Below, in pieces: positions 23,161 to 35,824 of a DNA stretch of 64,000 nucleotides. Position numbers and translations under genes: made by a program. The stretch is from assembly GCF_018294505.1 (NCBI RefSeq), contig NC_057800.1:477772530-477836529 (forward strand), given 5' to 3'. Position 1 is the first letter of the stretch; each line of letters starts with the position of its first letter. The notes under the pieces are model-generated. The model searched no databases, was not told where the DNA came from, and saw only the letters and a list, made by a program, of their open reading frames with translations. The DNA is from Triticum aestivum. Its lineage: Eukaryota; Streptophyta; Magnoliopsida; Poales; Poaceae.

Positions 23161-24416
23161 CAAAGACCTTTTGACTATGTTCAGGATAATTAAGTTCATC
23201 TTATGAACTCCCACTCAGATAGACATCCCTCTAGTCATCTAAGTGATTACATGATCCGAGTCAACTAGGCCGTGTCCGATCATCACGTGAGACGGACTAG
23301 TCATCATCGGTGAACATCTTCATGTTGATCGTATCTACCATACGACTCATGCTCGACCTTTCGGTCTTCTGTGTTCCGAGGCTATGTCTGTACATGCTAG
23401 GCTTGTCAAGACAACCTAAGTGTTTGCATGTGTAAATCTGTCTTACACCCGTTATATGTGAACGTTGGAATCTATCACACCCGACCATCATGTGGTGCTT
23501 AGAAACGAACGAACTGTCGCAACGGTGCACAGTTAGGGGGAACACTTTCTTGAAATTTTAAAGAGGGATCATCTTATTTACTACCGTTGTTCTAAGCAAA
23601 TAAGATGTATAAACATGATAAACATCACATGCAATCAAATAATAGTGACATGATATGGCCAATATCATATAGCTCCTTTGATCTCCATCTTGGGGCTCCA
23701 TGATCATCTTGTCACCGGCATGACACCATGATCTCCATCATCATGATCTCCATCATCGTGTCTCCATGAAGTTGTCACGTCATCTATTACTTCTACTACT
23801 ATGGCTAACGGTTAGCAATAAAGTAAAGTAATTACATGACATTTATGTTGACACGCAGGTCATAAATAAATTAAGACAACTCCTATGGCTCCTGCCGGTT
23901 GTCATACTCATCGACATGCAAGTCGTGATTCCTATTACAAGAACATGATCAATCTCATACATCACATATATCATTCATCACATCCTTTTGGCCATATCAC
24001 ATCACATAGCATACCCTGCAAAAACAAGTTAGACGTCCTCTAATTGTTGTTTGCATGTTTTACGTGGCTGCTATGGGTTTCTAGCAAGAACGTTTCTTAC
24101 CTACGCAAAAACCACAATGTGATATGCCAATTACTATTTACCCTTCATAAGGACCCTTTTCATCGAATCCGATCCGACTAAAGTGGGAGAGACAGACACC
24201 CGCTAGCCACCTTATGCAACTAGTTCATGTCAGTCGGTGGAACCAGTCTCACGTAAGAGTACGTGTAAGGTCGGTCCGGGCCGCTTCATCTCACGATGCC
24301 GCCGAATCAAGATAAGACTAGTAACGGCAAGCATATTGAACAAAATCAACGCCCACAACTACTTTGTGTTCTACTCGTGCATAGAAACTACGCATAGACC
24401 TAGCTCATGATGCCAC
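23161..24416 (-). other. Angela-2 leader and diverged primer site
   Basis: Noncoding, homologous to Copia-1 13802-15034. The primer-site region just before 24417 reads on the minus strand TGGCATCATGAGCTAGG, altered from the usual TGGTATCAGAGC. Confidence 0.75.
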
Positions 24417-26106
24417 TGTTGGGGAACGTAGCATAAATTCAAAATTTTCCTACGTGTCACCAAGATCTATCTATGGAGTCATATAGCAATGAGGGAGGAG
24501 TGGATCTACATACCCTTGTAGATCGCGTGCGGAAGCGTTCAAGAGAACGGGGTTGATGGAGTCGTACTCGTCGTGATCCAAATCACCGATGATCCTAGCG
24601 CCGAACGGACGGCACCTCCGCGTTCAACACACGTACGGAGCAGCGACGTCTCCTCCTTCTTGATCCAGCAAGGGGGGAGGAGAGATTGATGGAGATCTAG
24701 CAGCACGACGGTGTGGTGGAAGTAGCGGGATTCCAACAGGGCTTCGCCAAGCGCTGCAGGAGGAGGGAGATGTGCCATGGGAGGGAGAGGGAGGTGCCAG
24801 GGCTTAGGTTAGATTGCCCTCCCTTTTCCCCCACTATATATAGGGACAAGAGAGAGCGGGGGGGGGGGGGCGCAGCCTTGGCCCTTCCTCCAAGGAAGGG
24901 TGCGGCCAAGGGAGGAGTCCCTCCTCCCCAAGGCACCTCGGAGGTGCCTTCCCCTTTTAGGACTCTTCCTTTCTCTCTTCTCTTGGCGCATGGGCCTCTT
25001 GGGGCTGGTGCCCTTGGCCCATATAGGCCAAGGGGCACCCCCTACAGCCCATGTGGCCCCCCGGGGCAGGTGGCCCCACCCGGTGGACCCCCGGGACCCT
25101 TCCGGTGGTCCCGGTACAATACCGGTGACCCCAAAACTTGTCCCGATGGCCGAAATAGCACTTCCTATATATAATTCTTTACCTCCGGACCATTCCGGAA
25201 CTCCTCGTGATGTCCGGGATCTCATCCGGGACTCCGAACAACATTCAGGTTACCGCATACTAATATCTCTATAACCCTAGCGTCACCGAACCTTAAGTGT
25301 GTAGACTCTCCGGTCAATAACCAACAGAGGGATCTAGATACCCATGTTGGCTCCCACATGTTCCACGATGATCTCATCGGATGAACCACGATGTCGAGTA
25401 TTCGATCAATCCCGTATTCAATTCCCTTTGTCTAGCAGTACGATACTTGCCCGAGATTCGATCGTCGGTATCCCGATACCATGTTCAATCTCATTACCGG
25501 CAAGTCTCTTTTACTTGTTCCGTAACACATCATCCCGTGATCAACTCCTTGATCACATTGTGCACATTACGATGATGTCCTACCGAGTGGGCCCAGAGAT
25601 ACCTCCCCGTTTACACGGAGTGACAAAACCCAGTCTCGATTCGTGCCAACCCAACAGACACTTTCGGAGATACCCGTAGTGCACCTTTATAGTCACCCAG
25701 TTACGTTGTGACGTTTGGTACACCCAAAGCACTCCTACGGTATCCGGGAGTTGCACAATCTCATGGTCTAAGGAAATGATACTTGACATTAGAAAAGCTT
25801 TAGCATACGAACTACACGATCTTGTGCTATGCTTAGGATTGGGTCTTGTCCATCACATCATTCTCCTAATGATGTGATCCCGTTATCAATGACATCCAAT
25901 GTCCATGGTCAGGAAACCGTAACCATCTATTGATCAACGAGCTAGTCAACTAGAGGCTTACTAGGGACATGGTGTTGTCTATGTATCCACACATGTATCT
26001 GAGTTTCCTATCAATACAATTATAGCATGGATAATAAACAATTATCATGAACAAGGAAATATAATAATAATCAATTTATTATTGCCTCTAGGGCATATTT
26101 CCAACA
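24417..26106 (-). repeat. Angela-2 5' LTR
   Basis: Contains a G13 run at 24858-24870. It lacks about 40 bp near 25301 present in the left LTR. Its 24878-26106 part is the source of the copy at 33169-34397. Confidence 0.94.
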
Positions 26107-27528
26107 GGTGATACAAGTGGTATATGGATGGTAGATAAAGGTATTTGTAATATGAAATTATAAAAACAGCAAGGTAACTAATGATAAAAGTGAGCGTAAA
26201 CGGTATTGCAATGATAGGAAATAGGGCCTAGGGTTCATAGTTTTGCTAGTGTAAGTTCCCTCGACAATAATATCATAATTGGATCACATAACTATCCCTC
26301 AACATGCAACAAAGAGTCACTCCAAAGTCACTAATAGCGGAGAACGAACGAAGAGATTATGGTAGGGTATGAAACCACCTCAAAGTTATTCTTTCCAATC
26401 AATCCGGTGGGCTATTCCTATAAGTGTCAACAACAGCCCTAGAGTTCATACTAGAATAACACCTTAAGACACAAATCAACCAAAACCCTAATGTCACCTA
26501 GATACTCCATTGTCACCTCATGTATCCGTGGGTATGATTATACGATATGGATCACACAATCTCAGGTTCATCTATTCAACCAACACATAGAACCTCAAAG
26601 AGTGCCCCAAAGTTTCTACCGGAGAATCACGACGAAAACGTGTGCCAACCCCTATGCATAGGTTCATGGGCGGAACCCGCAAGTTGATCACCAAAACATA
26701 CATCAAGTGAATCACGTGGTATCCCATTGTCACCACAGATACGCATGGCAAGACATACATCAAGTGTTCTCAAATCTTTAAAGACTCAATCTGATAATAT
26801 AACTCCGAAGGGGAAACTCAATTCATTACAAGAGAGTAGAGGGGGAGAAGAAACATAAGATCCAACTATAATAGCAAAGCTCGCGATACATCAAGATCGT
26901 GCCAAATCAAGAACACGAGAGAGAGAGAGATCAAACACATAGCTACTGGTACATACCCTCAGCCCCGAGGGTGAACTACTCCCTCCTCGTCATGGAGAGC
27001 GTCGGGATGATGAAGATGGCCACCGGTGAGGGATCCCCCCTGCGGAAGGGTGCCGGAATAGGGTCCCGATTGACTTTTGGTGGCTACGGAGGCTTCTGGC
27101 GGTGGAACTCCCGATCTAATCTCCGTTCTGGAAGTTTTAGGTTACGTAGGTATATATGGGTGTAGGAGGTACGTCGGTGGACCGAAGGGGGGGCCACGGG
27201 GCAGGGGGCGCGCCCTAGGGGGTGGGCGCCCCCCTACCCTCGTGAGCTCCTCCTTCATCTTCTAACATAGGGTCCAAGTCTATCCGGTAGGTTTCCTTCC
27301 AAAAACAACTTCTCCAGTTGATTTCATTCCGTTTCGACTCCGTTTGATATTCCTTTTCTTCGAAACACTGAAATAGGCAAAAAAATAGCAAATCTGGGCT
27401 GGGCCTCCGGTTAATAGGTTAGTCCCGAAAGTAATATAAAAGTGGATAATAAAGCCCAATATTGCCCAAAACAGTAGATAATAAAGCATGGAGCAATCAA
27501 AAATTATAGATACGTTGGAGACATATCA

Positions 27529-27543
27529 AGCATCCCCAAGCTT
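27529..27543 (-). other. Gypsy-1 polypurine tract
   Basis: agcatccccaagctt reads AAGCTTGGGGATGCT on the minus strand, directly inside the left LTR. The same core recurs internally at about 29720, 29770, 30448 and 30503. Confidence 0.8.
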
Positions 27544-30500
27544 AATTCCTGCTCGTCCTCGAGTAGGTAAATGATAAAAAAGATAATTTTTGATGTGGAA
27601 TGCTAGTTGGCATAATTTCAATGTAATTCTTCTTACTTGTGATATGAATATTCAGATCCATAAGTTTCAAGACAAAAGTTCATATTGACATAAAAATAAT
27701 AACACTTCAAGCATACTAACTAAGCAATTATGTCTTCTCAAAATAACATGGCCAAAGAAAGTTCATCCCTACAAAATCATATAGTTTAGTCATGCTCCAT
27801 TTTCGTCACACAAGAATGCTCTCATCATGCACAACCCCGATGACAAGCCAAGCAATTGTTTCATACTTTAGTAATCTCAAACCTATAAACTTTCACGCAA
27901 TACATGAGCGCGAGCCATGGATATAGCACTATGGGTGGAATAGAATAATGAGGGGGTTATGTGGAGAAGACAAAAATGGAGAAAGTCTCACATCAACGAG
28001 AATAATCAATGGGCTATGGAGATGCCCACCGATTGATGTTAATGCAAGGAGTAGGGATTGCTATGCAACGGATGCACTAGAGCTATAAATGTATGAAAGC
28101 TCAACAAAATAAACTAGTGGGTTGCATCCAACTTGCTTGCTCATGAAGACCTAGGGCACTTGAGGAGGCCCATTGTTGGAATATACAAGCCAAGTTCTAT
28201 AATGAAAAATTCCCACTAGTATATGAAAGTGACAAAACAACAGACTCCCTATCATAAAGATCATGGTGCTACTTTGAAGCACAACTGTGGAAAAAGGATA
28301 GTAACATTGTCCCTTCTCTCTTTTTCTCTCATTTTTTATTTGGGCCTTTCCCTTTTTTATGGCCTCTTTTTTTTATTTGGGCTTCTTTGGCCTCTTTTAT
28401 TTTTTTATTTTCGTCCGGAGTCTCATCCCGACTTTTGGGGGAATCATAGTCTCCATCATCCTTTCCTCACTAGGACAATGCTCTAATAATGATGATCATC
28501 ACACTTTTATTTTTCTTACAACTCAACAATTACAACTCGATACTTAGAACAAAATATGACTATATATGAATGCCTCTGGCGGTGTACCGGGATGTGCAAT
28601 GATGCATGAGTGACATGTATGAAAGAATTATGAACAGTGGCTTTTCCACAAATACTATGTCAACTACATGATCATGCTAAGCAATATGACAATGATGAAT
28701 GTGTCATGATGAACAGAATGGTGGAAAGTTGCATGGCAATATATCTCGGAATGGCTATGGAAATGCCATAATAGGTAGGCATGGTGGCTGTTTTGAGGAA
28801 GATATAAGGAGGTTTATGTGTGACAGAGCATATCATATCACGGGGTTTGGATGCACCGGCGAAGTTTGCACCAACTCTCAAGGTGAGAAAGGGCAATGCA
28901 CGGTACCGAAGAGGCTAGCAAGGATGGAAAGGGTGAGAGTGCGTATAATCCATGGACTCAACATTAGTCATAAGGAACTCAGATACTTATTGCAAAAATC
29001 TACAAGTCATCAAAAACCTCGGTAGTAGGTACTACGCGCATGCTCCTAGGGGGATAGATTGGTAGGAAAAGACCATCGCTCGTCTCCGACCGCCACTCAT
29101 AAGGAGGACAATCAAATAACACCTCATGTTTCAAATTTGTTACACAACGTTTACCATACGTGCATGCTACGGGACTTGCAAACTTCAACACAAGTATTCC
29201 TCAAATTCACAACTACTCAACTAGCATGACTTTGATATTATTACCTCCATATCTCAAAACAATCATCAAGCATCAAACTTCTCTTAGTATTCAATACAGT
29301 CATAAGAGAATTTTATTATTCTTGAATACCTAGAATATTAGGATTTTAAGCAAATTACCATGCTATTTAAGACTCTCAAAATAATCTAAGTGAAACCTGA
29401 GAGTTCATCTATTTCTTCAAAATAAAACTACCGCCATGCTCTAAAAGATATAAGTGAAGCACTAGAGCAAATGACAAACTACTCCGAAAGATATAAGTGA
29501 AGATCAATGAGTAGTCGAATAATTATGCAACTATGTGAAGACTCTCTAACATTTAATAATTTCAGATCTTAGTATTCTATTCAATCAGCAAGAAAAGCAA
29601 AATAAAATGACATTCTAAGAATGGCAAACATCATGTGCAGAAGCAAAAACTTAGGATCAACCGATACTAACCGATAGTTGTTGAAGAAGAAAGGTGGGAT
29701 GCCAACCGGGGCATCCCCAAGCTTAGACGCTTGAGACTTCTTGAAATATTATCTTGGGGTGCCTTGGGCATCCCCAAGCTTGAGCTTTTGTGTCTCCTTA
29801 ATTCCTCTCATATCACGGTCTCCCTAAATCTCAAAAGCTTCATCCACACAAAACTCAACAAGGACTCGTGAGATAAGTTAGTATAAACCATTGCCAAAAC
29901 CTTATCATACTCTACTGTAGCAAATCACTAAAATTATTATTCAACATTGCATACTAAATTACTCTGCATATTTAATAGTCCTATCCTCAAATAGAATCAT
30001 TAAAGAAGCAAACATATGCAAACAATGCAAACATAACAGCTATCTGCCTAAACAGGATAGTCTGTAAAGAATGCTGCAACATCCATAATTCCCTAGCTCC
30101 AAATATTATGAAAGAAAATTCCCACTGTAGTAAATTTATCAGAGCTTAATATGCAAAAGGTTTCAACATTTTATCGCATTCTGACTTTTCTAGGGAATTA
30201 TTGCAACAGCGGTAAACTTTCTGTTTTCAAACAGCAACATGTATGCTTGTAACATAGGCATAGTAAAGGCTATCAATGCCACTTTCATTGAAATAAAAGA
30301 TGCAAAACATTGTTCTAAATAACAGCAAGAAAATCATAACAAAATAAATTGACGCTCCAAGCAAAACACATATCATGTGGCGAATAAAAATATAGTTCCA
30401 AGTAAATTTACCGATGAACGAAGACGAAAGAGGGGATGCCTTCCGGGGCATCCCCAAGCTTAGGCTTTTTGGTGTCCTTGGATATTACCTTGGGGTGCCT

Positions 30501-31181
30501 TGGGCATCCCCAAGCTTAGGCTCTTGCCACTCCTTATTCCATATTCCATCGAATCCTTAGCCAAAACTTGAAAACTTCACAACACAAAACTTAACAGAAA
30601 ACTCGTAAGCTCCGTTAGTATAAGAAAAGAAAACACTACTTCAAGGTACTGTAATGAACTCATTCTTTATTTATATTGGTGTTATATCTACTGTATTCCA
30701 ACTTCTCTATGGTTTATAAACTCTTTTACTAGCCATAGATTCATCAAAATAAGCAAACAACACACGAAAAACAGAATCTGTCAAAAACAGAACAGTCTGT
30801 AGTAATATGGATCAAACATATACTTATGGAACTCATAAAATTCTCAAATAAATTTCTGGACCTGAGGAATTTATATATTAATCATCTGCAAAAATAATTA
30901 ACTAAATATCACTCTCCAAATAAAAATGGCAGCAATTCTCGTGAGCGCTAAAGTTTCTGTTTTTTACAGCATGATCGCAAAGACTTTCCCCGAGTCTTCC
31001 CAAAGGTTCTACTTGGCACAAACACTAATTAAAAGCATAAAACCACATCTAAACAGAGGCTAGATGAATTATTTATTACTAAACAGGAACAAAAAGCAAG
31101 GAACTAAAATAAAATTGAGTTGCCTCCCAACAAGCGCTATCGTTTAACGCCCCTAGCTAGGCATGATAATTTCAACGATGC
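27544..31181 (-). other. Gypsy-1 noncoding interior with diverged ~0.73-kb tandem modules
   Basis: No coding frame of note. T-rich tract at 28300-28420. Two related modules start near 29690 and 30420; each has two GGGCATCCCCAAGCTT-type motifs about 50 bp apart, followed by similar A-rich sequence. The second motif of each pair lies in a cttgggg...ccccaag hairpin. Confidence 0.7.
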
Positions 31182-31943
31182 TCACATAAAAGATAAGAAT
31201 TGAAACGTAAAGAGAGCATCATGAAGACTATGAGTAGCACATTTAAGTCTAACCCACTTCCTATGCATAGGGATTTTGTGAGCAAACAACTTACGGGAAC
31301 AATAATCAATTAGCATAGGAAGGCAAAACAAGCATAGCTTCAAAGCTTTAAGCACATAGAGAGGAAACTTGATATTATTGCAATTCCTACAAGCATATAT
31401 TCCTCCCTCATAATAATTTTCAGTAGCATCATGAATGAATTAAACAATATAACCAGCACCTAAAGCATTCTTTTCATGATCTACAAGCATGCAAAATTTA
31501 CTACTCTCCACATAAGCAAAATTCTTCTCATGAATAGTAGTGGGAGCAAACTCAACAAAATAACTATCATGTGATTGAAAATTAAGACCAAGATGACAAG
31601 TTTCATGGTTATCATTATTCCTTAAAGCATACATGTCATCACAATAATCATCATAGATAGGAGGCATGCTTTCATCATAAATTTTCTCATCAAAACTTGG
31701 GGGACAAAAAATATCATCTTCATCAAACATAGCTTCCCCGAGCTTGTGGCTTTGCATATCATTAGCATCATAGATATTCAAGGAATTCATACTAACAACA
31801 TTGCAATCATGCTCATCATTCAAATATTTAGTGCCAAACATTTTATAGATTTCTTCTTCTAGCATTTGAGCACAATTATCCTTTCCATCATACTCACGAA
31901 AGATATTAAAAAGGTGAAGCGTATGAGGCAAACTCAATTCCAT
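31182..31943 (-). pseudogene. Gypsy-1 acidic ORF with one in-frame stop, function unknown
   Basis: Open from 31943 to a TAA at 31440-31442 (167 residues). It continues in the same frame to a TGA at 31182-31184, giving 254 codons in all. Asp/Glu-rich, with FDEDDIFCPPSFDEKIYD, PPIYDDYCDDMYA and YFVEFAPTT before the stop, and a Cys/Lys-rich tail after it. The tail resembles an extended form of this ORF that I remember from other wheat elements, which suggests the stop is a lesion. It sits first after the primer site, where gag would be. No domain recognised. Confidence 0.65.
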
Positions 31944-32068
31944 TTTTTTGTAATTTTCTTTTATAAACTAAACTAGTGATAAAACAAGAAACTAAAAGAC
32001 TCGATTGCAAGATCTAAAGATATACCTTAAAGCACTCACCTCCCCGGCAACGGCGCCAGAAAAGAGCT
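31944..32068 (-). other. Gypsy-1 leader and tRNA-Asp primer binding site
   Basis: tccccggcaacggcgcca at 32041-32058 equals the 3' end of plant tRNA-Asp as I recall it, so the minus strand TGGCGCCGTTGCCGGGGA is the primer site. It lies ten bases inside the right LTR. An Asp primer fits the Athila lineage. Confidence 0.85.
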
Positions 32069-35000
32069 TGATGTCTACTACACAACCTTCTTTTTGTAGA
32101 CGTTGTTGGGCCTCCAAGTGCAGAGGTTTGTAGGACAGTAGCAAATTTCCCTCAAGTGGATGACCTAAGGTTTATCAATCCGTAGGAGGCGTAGGATGAA
32201 GATGGTCTCTCTCAAGCAACCCTACAACCAAATAACAAAGAGTCTCTTGTGTCCCCAACACACCCAATACAATGGTAAATTGTATAGGTGCACTAGTTTG
32301 TCGAAGAGATGGTGATACAAGTGGTATATGGATGGTAGATAAAGGTATTTGTAATCTGAAATTATAAAAACAGAAAGGTAACTAATGATAAAAGTGAGGT
32401 AAACGGTATTGCAATGATAGGAAATAGGGCCTAGGGTTCATACTTTCGCTAGTGTAAGTTCCCTCAACAATAATATCATAATTGGATCACATACCTATCC
32501 CTCAACATGCAACAAAGAGTCACTCCAAAGTCACTAATAGCGGAGAACGAACGAAGAGATTATGGTAGGGTACGAAACCACCTCAAAGTTATTCTTTCCA
32601 ATCAATCCGGTGGGCCATTCCTATAAGTGTCACAAACAGCCCTAGAGTTCGTACTAGAATAACACCTTAAGACACAAATCAACCAAAACCCTAATGTCAA
32701 CTAGATACTCCATTGTCACCTCAAGTATCCGTGGGTATGATTATACGATATGCATCACACAATCTCAGATTCATCTATTCAACCAACACATAGAACCTCA
32801 AAGAGTGCCCCAAAGTTTCTACCGGAGAATCACGACGAAAACGTGTGCCAACCCCTATGCATAGGTTCATGGGCGGAACCCGCAAGTTGATCACCAAAAC
32901 ATACATCAAGGGAATCACGTGGTATCCCATTGTCACCACAGATATGCACGGCAAGACATACATCAAGTGTTCTCAAATCTTTAAAGACTCAATCCAATAA
33001 GATAACTCCGAAGGGGAAACTCAATTCATTACAAGAGAATAGAGCGGGAGAAGAAACATAAGATCCAACTATAATAGCAAAGCTCCCGATACATCAAGAT
33101 CGTGCCAAATCAAGAACATGAGAGAGAGAGAGAGTCAAACACATAGCTACTGGTACATACCCTCAGCCTTGGCCCTTCCTCCAAGGAAGGGTGCGGCCAA
33201 GGGAGGAGTCCCTCCTCCCCAAGGCACCTCGGAGGTGCCTTCCCCTTTTAGGACTCTTCCTTTCTCTCTTCTCTTGGCGCATGGGCCTCTTGGGGCTGGT
33301 GCCCTTGGCCCATATAGGCCAAGGGGCACCCCCTACAGCCCATGTGGCCCCCCGGGGCAGGTGGCCCCACCCGGTGGACCCCCGGGACCCTTCCGGTGGT
33401 CCCGGTACAATACCGGTGACCCCAAAACTTGTCCCGATGGCCGAAATAGCACTTCCTATATATAATTCTTTACCTCCGGACCATTCCGGAGCTCCTCGTG
33501 ATGTCCGGGATCTCATCCGGGACTCCGAACAACATTCAGGTTACCGCATACTAATATCTCTATAACCCTAGCGTCACCGAACCTTAAGTGTGTAGACTCT
33601 CCGGTCAATAACCAACAGAGGGATCTAGATACCCATGTTGGCTCCCACATGTTCCACGATGATCTCATCGGATGAACCACGATGTCAAGGATTCGATCAA
33701 TCCCGTATTCAATTCCCTTTGTCTAGCAGTACGATACTTGCCCGAGATTCGATCGTCGGTATCCCGATACCATGTTCAATCTCATTACCGGCAAGTCTCT
33801 TTTACTTGTTCCGTAACACATCATCCCGTGATCAACTCCTTGATCACATTGTGCACATTACGATGATGTCCTACCGAGTGGGCCCAGAGATACCTCCCCG
33901 TTTACACGGAGTGACAAATCCCAGTCTCGATTCGTGCCAACCCAACAGACACTTTCGGAGATACCCGTAGTGCACCTTTATAGTCACCCAGTTACGTTGT
34001 GACGTTTGGTACACCCAAAGCACTCCTACGGTATCCGGGAGTTGCACAATCTCATGGTCTAAGGAAATGATACTTGACATTAGAAAAGCTTTAGCATACG
34101 AACTACACGATCTTGTGCTATGCTTAGGATTGGGTCTTGTCCATCACATCATTCTCCTAATGATGTGATCCCGTTATCAATGACATCCAATGTCCATGGT
34201 CAGGAAACCGTAACCATCTATTGATCAACGAGCTAGTCAACTAGAGGCTTACTAGGGACATGGTGTTGTCTATGTATCCACACATGTATCTGAGTTTCCT
34301 ATCAATACAATTATAGCATGGATAATAAACAATTATCATGAACAAGGAAATATAATAATAATCAATTTATTATTGCCTCTAGGGCATATTTCCAACAGGT
34401 GATACAAGTGGTATATGGATGGTAGATAAAGGTATTTGTAATATGAAATTATAAAAACAGCAAGGTAACTAATGATAAAAGTGAGCGTAAACGGTATTGC
34501 AATGATAGGAAATAGGGCCTAGGGTTCATAGTTTTGCTAGTGTAAGTTCCCTCAACAATAATATCATAATTGGATCACATAACTATCCCTCAACATGCAA
34601 CAAAGAGTCACTCCAAAGTCACTAATAGCGGAGAACGAACGAAGAGATTATGGTAGGGTATGAAACCACCTCAAAGTTATTCTTTCCAATCAATCCGGTG
34701 GGCTATTCCTATAAGTGTCAACAACAGCCCTAGAGTTCATACTAGAATAACACCTTAAGACACAAATCAACCAAAACCCTAATGTCACCTAGATACTCCA
34801 TTGTCACCTCATGTATCCGTGGGTATGATTATACGATATGGATCACACAATCTCAGGTTCATCTATTCAACCAACACATAGAACCTCAAAGAGTGCCCCA
34901 AAGTTTCTACCGGAGAATCACGACGAAAACATGTGCCAACCCCTATGCATAGGTTCATGGGCGGAACCCGCAAGTTGATCACCAAAACATACATCAAGTG

Positions 35001-35819
35001 AATCACGTGGTATCCCATTGTCACCACAGATACGCATGGCAAGACATACATCAAGTGTTCTCAAATCTTTAAAGACTCAATCTGATAATATAACTCCGAA
35101 GGGGAAACTCAATTCATTACAAGAGAGTAGAGGGGGAGAAGAAACATAAGATCCAACTATAATAGCAAAGCTCGCGATACATCAAGATCGTGCCAAATCA
35201 AGAACACGAGAGAGAGAGAGATCAAACACATAGCTACTGGTACATACCCTCAGCCCCGAGGGTGAACTACTCCCTCCTCGTCATGGAGAGCGTCGGGATG
35301 ATGAAGATGGCCACCGGTGAGGGATCCCCCCTTCCGGCAGGGTGCCGGAACAGGGTCCCGATTGACTTTTGGTGGCTACGGAGGCTTCTGGCGGCGGAAC
35401 TCCCGATCTAATCTCCGTTCTGGAAGTTTTAGGTTACGTAGGTATATATGGGTGCAGGAGGTACGTCGGTGAACTGAAGGGGGGGCACGAGGCAGGGGGC
35501 GTGCCCTAGGGGGGTGGGCGCGCCCCTACCCTCGTGAGCTCCTCCTTCATCTTCTGACGTAGGGTCCAAGTCTATCCGGTAGGTTTCCTTCCAAAAATAA
35601 CTTCTCCAGTTGATTTCGTTCTGTTTCGACTCCGTATGATATTCCTTTTCTTCGAAACACTGAAATAGGCAAAAAACAGCAAATCTGGGTTGGGCCTCTG
35701 GTTAATAGGTTAGTCCGGAAAGTAATATAAAAGTGGATAATAAAGCCCAATATTGCCCAAAACAGTAGATAATAAAGCATGGAGCAATCAAAAATTATAG
35801 ATACGTTGGAGACGTATCA
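32069..35819 (-). repeat. Gypsy-1 5' LTR, mosaic
   Basis: 32069-33168 is LTR positions 1-1100. 33169-34397 is an Angela LTR fragment. 34398-35819 repeats LTR positions from the Angela target site to the LTR end. LTR segment 32311-33168 is thus present twice. The terminal acgtatca and TSD tatca are intact. Confidence 0.9.
33164..35332. repeat. Recently copied tract: duplicate of 24873-27041
   Basis: By eye I count 6 differences and no indels over 2,164 bp between 33169-35332 and 24878-27041. It shares the 40-bp deletion private to the right Angela-2 LTR and the ggtga junction. The left boundary is a 5-bp microhomology cagcc (33164-33168). From 35333 on, divergence jumps to about 5%. Confidence 0.88.
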
Positions 35820-35824
35820 TATCA

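Larger units (their letters stand above)
17500..26106 (-). mobile_element. Angela-2: complete but internally decayed Angela Copia element
   Basis: LTRs 17500-19219 (1,720 bp) and 24417-26106 (1,690 bp) are about 98% alike outside a 40-bp deletion near 25301. TG...CA ends and the perfect TSD ggtga show a clean insertion. The 5.2-kb interior aligns throughout with Copia-1 gag-pol but is riddled with small indels, so no frame exceeds about 110 codons. It is therefore non-autonomous. Confidence 0.94.
17253..27528 (-). repeat. Gypsy-1 3' LTR, interrupted by Angela-2
   Basis: LTR sequence occupies 17253-17499 and 26107-27528. The TSD ggtga is at 17495-17499 and 26107-26111. Ends are tgatgtct...acatatca (minus strand TGATATGT...ACATCA). 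A TATA-like tatatat lies at 27150-27157. Confidence 0.92.
17253..35819 (-). mobile_element. Gypsy-1: Athila-like non-autonomous Gypsy element with nested Angela-2
   Basis: Left LTR 17253-27528 (1,664 bp without Angela-2), interior 27529-32068, right LTR 32069-35819 (a mosaic of 3,751 bp). The TSD tatca is perfect at 17248-17252 and 35820-35824. The primer site matches tRNA-Asp. The interior of 4.5 kb lacks protease, RT and integrase and carries one broken acidic ORF. Undisturbed LTR parts differ by about 3-5%, making it older than its Angela-2 passenger. The family name is unassigned. Confidence 0.9.

Noticed and set aside
28223..28547. Hydrophobic plus-strand ORFs (possible membrane protein)
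   Set aside because: Produced by a T-rich low-complexity tract in the noncoding interior of Gypsy-1.
33164..34397. An independent third Angela insertion (solo LTR)
   Set aside because: It lacks the LTR's first part and a TSD, and it carries the private deletion and flank of the 24417-26106 LTR, so it is a copied segment.
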